Shown one piece after another: positions 25,293 to 34,617 of a DNA stretch of 64,000 bases (positions within the stretch are counted from its first letter, which is position 1; each line of letters opens with the position of its first letter). Made by a program: the position numbers and the translations under genes. The stretch spans positions 3,839,190 through 3,903,189 of the forward strand of contig NC_030987.1 in assembly GCF_000149955.1 (NCBI RefSeq), read 5' to 3'. The DNA comes from Fusarium oxysporum f. sp. lycopersici 4287 (lineage: Eukaryota; Ascomycota; Sordariomycetes; Hypocreales; Nectriaceae). A model generated the notes under the pieces. It was not told where the DNA came from. It did no database searches and saw only the letters and a list, made by a program, of their open reading frames with translations.

Positions 25293-25652
25293 TTGTCATG
25301 GGTCTATCTGGTTAGCCGCTCGAACCAACTGAGAAGCATACCGCACCTCAGCCCTAAGTACAGTGATGTATCAGCCCCAGAAACAACATGGCTGTTGTGT
25401 TGTTTAGAACAAGCACACTGCAGCCAACTCTTAGACACCAGCATATATCCCAGCAAGCCACACTTTATTGTGACATATCAGTTGGGAACAAAGTTGCAAA
25501 ATCCGGTTCCGCATCCGATTGCACTCCGTGATGGTGTAATCTTGGCTTCTCAAGATCATTGGCTGATGACTGTGACCAGGGGAACTGCAAGGAAAGGATC
25601 ACAGCGTCTAGAGACTATCATTGAGCCTATTGTGGAACGACTGTCGAATTGA
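25293..25652 (+). CDS. Orphan 119-codon frame upstream of permease (weak)
   Basis: An open frame of 119 codons whose second half looks protein-like, alternating hydrophobic and polar residues (HPIALRDGVILASQDHW, then RLETIIEPIVERLSN). I recognise no family. It could be the last exon or a remnant of a gene related to the permease pathway, or chance. The first codons have no good leader in front of them. Confidence 0.2.
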   Translation: MSWVYLVSRSNQLRSIPHLSPKYSDVSAPETTWLLCCLEQAHCSQLLDTSIYPSKPHFIVTYQLGTKLQNPVPHPIALRDGVILASQDHWLMTVTRGTARKGSQRLETIIEPIVERLSN

Positions 25653-25838
25653 GTAGACTGCAGGATGCAAACAGATTCGAGTGGCGCATGCAAGAGGCAC
25701 ATTGTTCTTCGTTATCTTAAGGTCGGGTTTGACATGAGATCATGATACTAGAGCAAGTTAAGCTTTACCAGAGACTTACATCCTTCTTTGCACGTCCAGC
25801 AAACCTTAGGCTTTGCACTACTGATTATCAGCATCGCA

Positions 25839-27546
25839 ATGGCAGTGCTCAAGGATTTGGAAGCCAACCATGGGCTCCATTTATCCGGACACTCCAGAAA
25901 CAATACTGAAAATGGAGAAAGTGCCAGTGTTTCGACTGCTGGGAACGCAAAGGCCGGTGTGTTTTCGAGGTGGTATAGGAGAGTGCTTGACGCTGGTGTC
26001 GAGGAGAATGGGGTTCGGCCAGTGCCCATAGAGCAAAGAACCCAAACGCAGCACAGCAACCTTTTCACTGTGTTCTTCACATGTCTGTTGTGTATTCTAC
26101 CGTGAGTTGGTGGCATAACCCAACCTACCGATGATCGCATACGCTGATAAAATCTCAGGTTGCCAACTGGTGCTCTCGGCACGGCTGTATACGGACTAGG
26201 ATTGCGAGATGTGTCGTTGATAATCATCTTTTTCAACATTGTAACATGCATTCCCCCCGCTGTTATCAGTATCGGGGGATGCAAGACTGGGATGAGACAA
26301 ATGATACAGGCTCGATATTCCTTCGGGTGAGTTTCTCGAGTTCAAATATCATTGCAAGTAGATTGCTGACATTTCGATTTGCCAGGCTCTATCTTGGAAT
26401 CATTCCCATCCTCCTCAACGCTGGAACGGTAACAGGGTTTACGCTCGTGGGATCGATCGTGAGCGGACAGGCCATCGCAGCTGTGAATGAGAAGGCCAAC
26501 ATAAGTGTAAACGTAGGCATCGGCATCGTTTGCACTCTCAGCTTTTGTCTCGCGTTCCTAGGGTATCGAGCGGTCCACGTCTGGCAACGGTGGCAGTGGT
26601 TACCGAACTTGCTTGCCATTGTCATTGCCGTCGGCTATGGTGGGAAGCATCTGATGAACCAGGCTGACCATGACCCGGCATCTGTGAAAAGTGTCGTAGG
26701 ATATGGAAGTCTCATGGCAGGATATTTCATGACATTTGGCGGGACTGTCTCCGATTTCACCGTCTATCACGACCCCAAATCATCCAAGTAAGGATTCCTC
26801 GATATTGTATTGTGAGAATCAAAGCTGACAACCCTCACCCAATTCGCAGGCTCAAGATTTTTACGTACGTGTATCTTGGCTTGATCACCCCATCGACGCC
26901 TCTGCTCATTCTTGGGGCTGCCATCGGTGGTGCTCTCCCCAATGTCGAATCATGGCAAACGGCTTGGGATAATTACGGAATCGGCGGCGTCATGGCTGAA
27001 ATGCTCGCGCCAGCAGGAGGTTTTGGCAAGTTCGTTCTTGTCGTCCTCGCTTTGAGTGTTGTTGGTAACATGGTGCTGTCCAATTATTCAGTCGCCTTGT
27101 GTTTGCAGATGCTTGTTCCTGCCTTTGCCAAGGTGCCACGCTTCTTGTTCATCGTCGCAACGCTGGTTATCATGATCCCAATGTCGATCTATGCGGCTGC
27201 TAAATGGGAGGAGTCCCTTGTTAACTTTCTGTCTGTGATTGGCTATTGGGCGGGATGCTTTGATGCCGTTATCATCGAAGAACTCATAGTCTTTCGAAAC
27301 ATGGACTACCATTCTTATGACCCCGCGATATGGAATCAAGTACGACGGCTTCCAACTGGACTTGCGGCCATCGGAGCATCTTTGGTCAGTATTGGGTTGG
27401 TGGTCCCGTCAATGGACACGCCGTGGTTCACTGGGCCCATTGGGGAGCGAATTGGTGACCTGGGCTTTGAATCAGCTTTCGTGGTCACTGGGATTGCCTA
27501 CTACCCGCTTCGGACCTTGGAAGTCAGGTTGATGGGTCATGTTTGA
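25839..27546 (+). CDS. NCS1-family purine/cytosine permease (FCY2-like)
   Basis: Four exons, 25839-26101, 26159-26326, 26386-26787 and 26850-27546, give 509 residues. It is a plasma-membrane proton symporter of the nucleobase-cation-symport-1 family, with about 12 membrane helices after a hydrophilic N-terminus of about 85 residues. Visible family marks are the conserved TM1 region (LPTGALGTAVYGLGLRD), the loop GCKTGMRQMIQARYSFG, the helix GYFMTFGGTVSDFTVYHDP and the C-terminal GYWAGCFDAVIIEE. Fungal members of this branch import cytosine, adenine, guanine, hypoxanthine or related nucleobases; which one cannot be told here. The FCY2 branch is favoured over the uracil/allantoin branch by the GVRPVPIEQRT segment before TM1. 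Two GATA words just upstream would fit nitrogen regulation, as in related fungi. The predicted C-terminal tail is short. Confidence 0.92.
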
Positions 27547-27838
27547 GGCATATGCACTTATAATCCTGCATGCTTGGCAATGTTCAAGAAAGAGGAACAG
27601 AAATTTCTCCAAGGCATTGCCGCCGTGATATCCATATCATACTCGGTGGCATTTTAGTCCAATGCGCCAGTGAATGACAGCAGAAATTATGATAGTACAG
27701 GATTACAGGGAGAGATGGGAGTTTGGGTTGAAGGACAAGGTAGGCAAGGACGGTTTCCAAGAAACATGTTGAGAAGAGCAGAGGAATAACTGGAACTCAA
27801 TCAGAGGCTTGTATATAAATATAGCCTAGCTTTAGGCA

Positions 27839-28636
27839 CTAAGCGTGCAGCCTGCCACACAAGACAACGTCTTCACCAAAAGGATGCCATGAGACATTCG
27901 ATAGCCGCGCAGCAGGAATTGGAACACCTGCTGGATCCTGAAGGCGATCTGGCGACACGACAACGCCTCCTTGGCCAAGCCAAGTAGGTGCAATAGTAAT
28001 AATAACGGAGTCAACTAGTTCGTGATATTGAGGATCAAGCAAGGAGTTGATAATTTGGCCGCCGCCCTCGACCATGACGCTGGAGAGGCCTGCATGATGC
28101 AAGGCTCTGAATACATCATGCCAGTCAAAGCGCATGCGTTCATTGGGCCCTAGTGTAGTCGGAACATGGATATACTTTCCGCCATGCTGTTCGAGTAGTG
28201 CAACGTTCTCAGCAGGCAAGTTCTGGCTAGACACACCAGTCAGGACAAAGGGAGCTAAACCATTACCAAGGCGAGAAACCTCTAGAACTTTGTCGGAGCT
28301 GCTAGGAGCCCATCGGAGATGAGGATCAATGACAATGGGCCGAGGCTGGCTTGTAGCACCAGTGATACGACAATTTAGGGCAGGCGAATCGGCCAAGAGA
28401 GTAGAAACGCCGATGAGAATAGCATCATGTCGTGAACGAAGATAGTGAGTCATTGCTTTGGAGTCGGGCCCGGAGAGTCGAGTGCGGACGCCAGGTGCCA
28501 GAGAAAGCGATGAATCAAGTGAAGTTGCAAATGTGAGTGTCACAAACGGCCGTGACGTTCCAGACGCTGTTGTTGAAGGCGGAAGTCTAGACTCTAGCAT
28601 AGCTGCTGAGGATGCGGGGAAGGTGAGCTCCGACAT
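27839..28636 (-). CDS. RIB7: Diaminohydroxyphosphoribosylamino-pyrimidine reductase (riboflavin synthesis)
   Basis: A single exon of 265 residues. It reduces the ribosyl side chain of 2,5-diamino-6-ribosylamino-4(3H)-pyrimidinone 5'-phosphate to the ribityl form with NADPH, the second step of fungal riboflavin synthesis. The RibD C-terminal / dihydrofolate-reductase-like domain covers nearly the whole protein: PFVTLTFATSLDSSLS at the start, HDAILIGVSTLLADSP (pyrimidine and NADPH site), RPIVIDPHLRW, and the glycine-rich VMVEGGGQIINSLL. Length fits yeast Rib7 (about 244) plus a short N-terminal extension. It lies tail-to-tail with the permease (about 290 bases between stops). The upstream region is rich in TACC/GGTA palindromes. 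Confidence 0.95.
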   Translation of the reverse strand: MSELTFPASSAAMLESRLPPSTTASGTSRPFVTLTFATSLDSSLSLAPGVRTRLSGPDSKAMTHYLRSRHDAILIGVSTLLADSPALNCRITGATSQPRPIVIDPHLRWAPSSSDKVLEVSRLGNGLAPFVLTGVSSQNLPAENVALLEQHGGKYIHVPTTLGPNERMRFDWHDVFRALHHAGLSSVMVEGGGQIINSLLDPQYHELVDSVIITIAPTWLGQGGVVVSPDRLQDPAGVPIPAARLSNVSWHPFGEDVVLCGRLHA

Positions 28637-31321
28637 TTTGAGTTCTTTCCCGTGATGATAAGGTAGGATCTGATCAAGCAGGATACGAAGATGAAGAGAT
28701 ACCTAATAGGTACCTAAGCCAGAAGGTAAGGTACCTTATAGGTAGAGAGCTTTGATGCCAGGTACTTTTGCCCTAGTAGCGCCGTTCTGTAGGTTGTAGG
28801 AGCTTCCAATATGCCGCCGACAACTCCTACAGGAGACTGGGTGACGTGGCCAAGTAGATGGAGAAGATCTGATTTAATCGTTCTTTGAGCTCCAATCTTC
28901 TCAATTGATTTGGCGTGGAGAGGATACTTCGCGGTTGTCGCTGTCGGATTAAAGGATTAATTTGATAATACTTTGGTTGAGATGAAGTTGAAATTGACTT
29001 TCCTGATTGGAAGGAAGGATACAGGCAGCGGCTGGCTGAAACCGCTGGCGGGAATGTGACAGCAGCAGGCGGCCCACATGCCATTCATGGCCCTTGGCAA
29101 TTGAATCACCCAATGAATATAGAGATTATTACGATAAACTTGAAGTCCAGTATGGAATTCTTAAGCTTCAATGGGATAGCGAACGATGTCTGCAATGAAT
29201 TTTTATTTTATTTTATTTTTGATTTTCTTTCTAATGAAGCAATTTCCACGGTCCGTAAAGAATGCTGATCGTTTATCCTGCCTTGTTGCCACGTGCGAGT
29301 GCCGCTTCGTCCATGGTATTCCAAAGTGAGGCAGTTCGTTTTCTGGCTATTTGGATCATTGGCGACTGGTAGGTCGATCTATTTGCTAAAGATGGTAACT
29401 CAAACAGATCTGAGGAAGCCTAGTTTTAGATTCAAATTTGCCATTGCTCGAAATAGCTCTTTATGAACCACCTGGTACTGACAATTTATCCCAGCAGCTT
29501 CAGACTCAAAACAATCGTTATTTGCATTCCCGTATGCTTTTCAGCTGTGGCAGCACCATATTCAGCGAGTAGAGAAGACACCTTCTTGTGGAAAGGGAGT
29601 GGCATATGATCGAATCGTAAGCAGAAGCTCTGGAATCTGGATAACGCTTCCTCACAATTATCTTAAAGTTGAACTTTATTGAGTTCCAGCGACTGCAGTC
29701 GATACCGGTTGTTCTTTGATTGAACTGAACCCGTTTCAACTGATCATCGAATACCTAGACATGGATGGATATAAGGTTGAATCGAAGTTGTCCAAAATTC
29801 TTCTTTTTCCACCCAAGTACGAAGAAGATATTCAGTCTTCACTAAATGGATTACCGTATTGAACTATTTAATATTAACTTTTGTTGTAGCTATTTCTGGT
29901 ATCATAATAGCCGATTAGGCTAGATTTCCAAGACTCTAAATGGGGCAATTGGGTAATCCAAGTCACATGAATAAGAGCATCTGCGGATGTTGCGGGGCAG
30001 ATCGAATAGATCTAAGACAATCAGATCGGGTCTGTATCCTCATCTATATACTCTGTTAATATCAAGGATAGTTTCAAGCAAGCCATATGAATATTTGTGG
30101 ATTAAACTTGTCAGGAGTCAAATAGGGGGAGCACGTCTTCGGCAGCTGGAGCCTTACGATAACATCGTGCAAGCTCATTAAAATAAACAGATTAAAGGCT
30201 AGCGATTACTGGTCATAATGGCGTAACATTGAGCTCATTATTGATCTGGCGGTGCACTGGTGGTACGGCTGCTCGCAAAACCCCTGAAAATTGTTACCAG
30301 GACTCGGCGGAAACATGATGAACCGACAGCGTATCGGAAAGAAGGGCATTCTAAGTCAAGAATTTCAAAGAATGGCATGTCCAAAATGAAACAGCCCATA
30401 GGTATTCTCTCGCCCCCAAAGTCAATGGGCTGCTAGGTGGTAACCACCCATTTCATGGAGCTCCAATGGTAAGCAACGCCATCGCGTTACACAAAAAAGA
30501 AACACCAATTTTCAGAGGCCTTGACTTATCTACACTAATTTCTATCAGACTTTTCAAATTGGCTGTTCAGGGTAATTTAGCAAGGTAGAGCAATCATCAG
30601 TGGTAGATGACCTACCAACCTGGACTACCCAAGGCATGAGTAAATACCTAATAGTCATTATGTGTTTCAAGTGAGTATGCATTCTCTCATCATTTTATAC
30701 CATTGCCTCTTAGGCCGAGCAAGTGGAGGTATCTAGATCTACCTGAGTATATTCCTGTGGGTACATAAAGGGAGTATTGAATGCTTCCAGCTTGTGAATG
30801 CTCTACATTGACATATGTCGCTACTTTATCTGTAAATATCAGATGCTATAGTGGGAATAATGCACGGAACTGGTCGTGACGTTGGGAAGATGATATGTTT
30901 CAATAACTGCAGAATACCAGATACCAAATTAAAACTTAGTACACAACCATGGACTCTCAGAAGCGCGCATCAAGAGAACCGGCTGAGCCAATCCTAGTGC
31001 ATGTATTTTGTTCACAGCAAGATAAAATAAATATTCTTTCACACACCACAAATGTCTAGCTTCCATAGTATAGCTTCCGTAGTAAAATACTAATCCGTGT
31101 GCTGGCTTCAAGATGATAAAACTGTAAAACAAGAATGCAGATCCTATGTGGATTGACTTGTTACAAATCCTCGTGTGTTTTGAGACCAATATCTGAAGAA
31201 GGTTTCGAAGAAGAGAATTTACTCAGTCATAGAACTGTCAAAGGCGAACGCTCTTGTTCTGACCTTGTATAAAAACTGCAACAGGTGCTGGGAAGTTATT
31301 TGAAACGAATATATTGAATTC
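28637..31321. other. Intergenic, AT-rich, no recognisable gene
   Basis: About 2.7 kb between the RIB7 start and the 3' end of the AlkB-type gene. The first 150 bases contain repeated GGTACC/TACCTA words. Much of the rest, such as around 29150-29250 and 29750-30200, looks richer in A and T than the surrounding genes. It could be promoter, untranslated sequence or an old decayed repeat. I see no transposase or terminal repeats. Confidence 0.4.
28690..28780. promoter_or_regulatory. TACCTA/GGTACC-rich segment in RIB7 promoter
   Basis: Within about 90 bases, TACC or GGTA occurs repeatedly, including the palindrome GGTACC and words such as AATAGGTACCTAAG, AAGGTAAGGTACCTTATAGG and CCAGGTACTTTTG. 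The cluster lies 50-140 bases before the RIB7 start codon. Its density suggests a regulatory element or recent short duplications. No binding factor is known to me. Confidence 0.4.
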
Positions 31322-32661
31322 CTAAGTCTTGGCGCCAGCTCCTTTTCTAAACAGGGGATTCCCGTCATCATCAAACTCAGCCCACTGAAAGAATCCGCAG
31401 TTCTCCTGCCCTGGGGAGTTGGCATAACACATCCAAAAGTATTTTCCAAAATTCTCCTTCTTCTTCGTCACAGCTCTTAGAACGCACGGCAGTCCACATC
31501 GACACTCGGGTGTAAACCGTGGATGTAGGTTTGCCTTGTAGTCTCGGTATGTAATGTTGATACGCGTCGTGCCAGAGATAGGATGTGGATCAATCGATAA
31601 TGCCGGCGCGATGCTATGCTTCCACTCTTCTTGCATCTCGGCATGCATCACGAGAAGAGAATTATGTGGAAGATGTATTGATATTTGACCTTCTGCATCT
31701 TGCTCTTGAACTGTTTTCGTATCACTGTCCCTAGGTATTATCCGCCTGACACGAAATTCGCGAGCAACCCCTAGTGAAATCGATCCGATGACGGCGCGAG
31801 GTCCAAGATATGTGAGATGGTCGCTATGCCAGCCAACATTCTGCTGTGGACCGGTATAGGCATTGACAAATGCTGAGTTTGGGACCCAGGGTTTGGGAGA
31901 TTGATATTTCAACTTTTTCCCGCCGGGGTATCGAGTCTTTATTCGTTTCTGAATCGCGCAATTGACAGCTTCTTGGACTTTTGGCTTGACCTTGATAAGC
32001 TGAGGTGTAATGCGCCGGACATCCTGTATATGATTAATCAAAGACTGAGAGGTGAAGCGATCACTTAGAGATTTACCGTAAGTCGACCACCGTTGTAGTG
32101 GTACTCGGTTTTCTGGCGCTCGATCTCGTCGTAGCTTTCGACATAGAAGCTTGACGTATGGGGACTTGATACTACGTTCTCGAATAATTGGAAAGTGATC
32201 TTCTCGAAGGATTTTGATTCTTCCAGTAATTCTTGCAGTAATTCGTTGGCTTCTTCAGATGGTAAGAAGTTGTGTATAATCGTGCACGGAGTTTGTTCAG
32301 CCACGTCTTCCGGATCATATAGGTGCAATGTGCTTCCGGCTTTTGACTTTAATTTCTTCTTTTTAGGTGTAGTATCCAAGGAAGTCGAGTCACTTGGGGT
32401 TGCATATTGCTTCAAGGACTGCTGGTATCCAATAACTCGAGTGCCCTTCTTCACCGGGGCCTGGACTTGAAGCGACGCCGATGCCTCAGAAACGGACCCA
32501 TCATGCGCTAGTAAGATGTCTAGTAGGGTTTCCTGATCAAGTTGAGGATGCAAAGACGATAACAAAGCCAACTTGACTTCGGTTGACTCTTCTGGTTCTG
32601 CGATTTCCTTTTGAAGCTCTAGAGATGGTTTCCGCTTGGGACGAGTCAAAAAAGCTTTCAT
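31322..32661 (-). CDS. AlkB-like 2-oxoglutarate/Fe(II) dioxygenase with CUE and GRF zinc finger
   Basis: About 428 residues in two exons, 32661-32077 and 32023-31322, with a 53-nt intron. A closer acceptor would make it 32 nt and add seven residues. N-terminal residues about 27-66 form a CUE-like ubiquitin-binding helix bundle (STEVKLALLSSLHPQLDQ). Residues about 155-360 are the AlkB dioxygenase, with the iron ligands HSD in NVGWHSDHLTYLGP and His in WKHSIAP, and the 2-oxoglutarate motif RINITYR. Residues about 369-410 form a GRF zinc finger starting CRCGLPC and ending CGFFQW. AlkB enzymes remove methyl groups from nucleic acid bases oxidatively; GRF fingers bind single-stranded nucleic acid. 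The sum suggests nuclear alkylation repair guided by ubiquitin. The ATG used precedes a basic start (MKAFLTRPKRK). The frame stays open upstream into the PEX7 leader, so a longer form cannot be excluded. Confidence 0.9.
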
Positions 32662-33070
32662 AGTTTGATCCCCGTATATCCAATAGCATAAATTATACGC
32701 TGTAACTGAAAGTACTCTCTGACAGATGCGCCTGCATTTCGCAGGTTGGGAGACGTGATGAGGGGCGGTTAGAGACACGATACCGCGAAAGTTCCGAAAA
32801 GTTGAGACACGAAACCACGTGACTGGAATGACTTCGGTTACCACATACCCCCGCTGATGACGCATGACCTGGTTAGCCGCATAAACGCGACACTCTGCCC
32901 CGCGGGCTTGTGAGATTACCGAAACCGAGGCACATGTCAGTATAGCTTCGAGGGGAAGCTCTGTGATCCAAACAAGCCCAAGCCCATTTGTCCACCGTAG
33001 CTTTCTTTGCTCTACCATAATACCACAGCTAACACATGCGCGCGGTCTCTGAAGACCAATTTTAAGCGCC
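32662..33070. promoter_or_regulatory. Divergent promoter between AlkB-type gene and PEX7
   Basis: About 410 bases between two start codons facing away from each other, so it must hold both promoters and leaders. No TATA box or factor site stands out. The AlkB frame is open through the whole segment on the - strand, which makes the AlkB start the less certain of the two. Confidence 0.6.
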
Positions 33071-34230
33071 ATGGCTGCAATGCTAGAATTCCGAACCCAA
33101 GGGTACAATCCCTACGCCGTCAAGTATTCCCCGTACTACGACTCGCGAATTGCCGTTGCGACATCTGCCAACTTTGGCATTGTAGGCAATGGTCGTGTAT
33201 TTGCGCTCGCTCTGACGGCGCAGGGTGTACAGGTTGAGAAAACGTATGCGACGTCCCGTTGCTGGCTTGTGGAGTGTTACTAGAAGCTAATTCCGTCGTC
33301 GCAGCTTCGATACAAACGATGCGCTGTACGACTTGGCTTGGTCTGAGATTAACGAGAACCAGTTGATTGTTGCATGTGGCGATGGGTCGTTGAAACTATT
33401 CGACTTGGGAATTGACGACTTTCCGGTTATGAACTTTCACGAACATAAGCGAGAAACCTTCTCTGTCTGTTGGAACCCTATAACCAAGGATACATTCCTA
33501 TCGAGTTCCTGGGACGGCACAGTCAAGATTGTACGCCAACTTACATCGTTTATACATAAGCTATATTTCTAACATTTCATAGTGGTCGCCGACGCGAAAT
33601 CACTCGATAAAGACGCTGCCCATCGGAAACTGTACTTACAGTACATCGTTCTGCCCCTCCAACCCCGCCTTGATATCCGCCGTCTCCTCCGACTCCCACC
33701 TCCGAATCTTCGACCTCCGAACTCCATCTTCGGCAAAGTATCACCTCACGGCGACGATACCCGTCCACGCTTCTGGACCGCAGCCATCACCCGGAGCTTC
33801 TGCGCCTGCCGAGATTCTTACCCACGATTGGAATAAGTACCGGGACACGGTGATAGCTACAGGTGGCGTGGACAGAGTTCTACGAACCTTTGACATACGG
33901 AACCCCAACGGAGGTCCACTGTCTATCATGCAAGGCCATGAATATGCTGTGCGGCGTCTATCGTGGAGTCCCCATTCGAGCGACACTCTCATAAGTGCCA
34001 GTTACGACATGACAGTTCGATTATGGAATGACGGTTCGAATCAGCAGCAAGCTCCGGCAATGGGACCGACAATAGGAAGTCAAATGGGAATCATGAATCG
34101 TCATACGGAGTTTGTCACGGGAGTAGACTGGTGTCTTTTTGGTATGGGCGGTTGGGTGGCTTCTGTGGGCTGGGACGAGAGAGTGTTATTGTGGGATGCC
34201 AATATGCTGATGGGCCAACGAATACCATGA
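33071..34230 (+). CDS. PEX7: Peroxisomal PTS2 receptor, WD40 protein
   Basis: Three exons, 33071-33243, 33305-33530 and 33583-34230, give 348 residues. Pex7 binds matrix proteins carrying the N-terminal PTS2 signal (such as thiolase) in the cytosol and delivers them to the peroxisome with a Pex20-type co-receptor. The whole protein is a WD40 propeller of six to seven blades. Recognisable parts are the Pex7-type start LEFRTQGYNPYAVKYSP, the region DLAWSEINENQLIVACGDG, SWDGTVKIW, ATGGVDRVLRTFDIRNP, the blade HEYAVRRLSWSPH, and the end VASVGWDERVLLWD. Length is close to other fungal Pex7 proteins. The last exon starts at the conserved WSPTRNHSIKTL. Promoter shared with the AlkB gene. Confidence 0.95.
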
Positions 34231-34617
34231 TATTAAGCATTGTTAGTTTGGCGTTGATTGGAGTAAGCGTATCTACGAATACCTTTGGTATATTAGGCGT
34301 TGGGATGTATTCCATGAGTTGAGTTCATCAATATGCAAGTCTACTCTCTGGTCGAATAACTACACACATTAAGCCAGAGGATCACAAAGCAAGCCGCTTA
34401 TTGAGATTATCATCATTTCCTAAGTAGAGTTGTCGTGGAGAATAACCAGTGACGCCTGCAGACATGTCTATAAACCAAACCCCTTTTTCCCATATCTTAC
34501 ACTAGTATAAAATACAAAAATGCCCAATCGAAGTACAAGTCATACACATCCCATCCGTCATAGGTATCTGGTCTTGTTATTACATTTTCACCATTTTCAC
34601 GGAGCGCCTTTCATCAC
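34231..34617. other. Intergenic between convergent PEX7 and MSS116
   Basis: About 390 bases between two convergent stop codons. It should hold both 3' untranslated regions and polyadenylation signals. No gene is visible. Confidence 0.6.

Larger units (their letters stand above)
23612..25838. other. Intergenic between P450 and permease
   Basis: About 2.2 kb on the 3' side of the P450. It holds a TGTGT pentanucleotide repeat (24351-24371) and a 119-codon frame (25293-25652) that I cannot assign. Two GATA-type sites lie close to the permease start: AGATAA read on the - strand at 25712-25717 and TGATAA at 25825-25830. Confidence 0.45.

Noticed and set aside
28637..31321. Decayed transposon in the AT-rich interval
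   Set aside because: No terminal repeats, target duplications or transposase-like wording could be seen; AT-richness alone is not enough.
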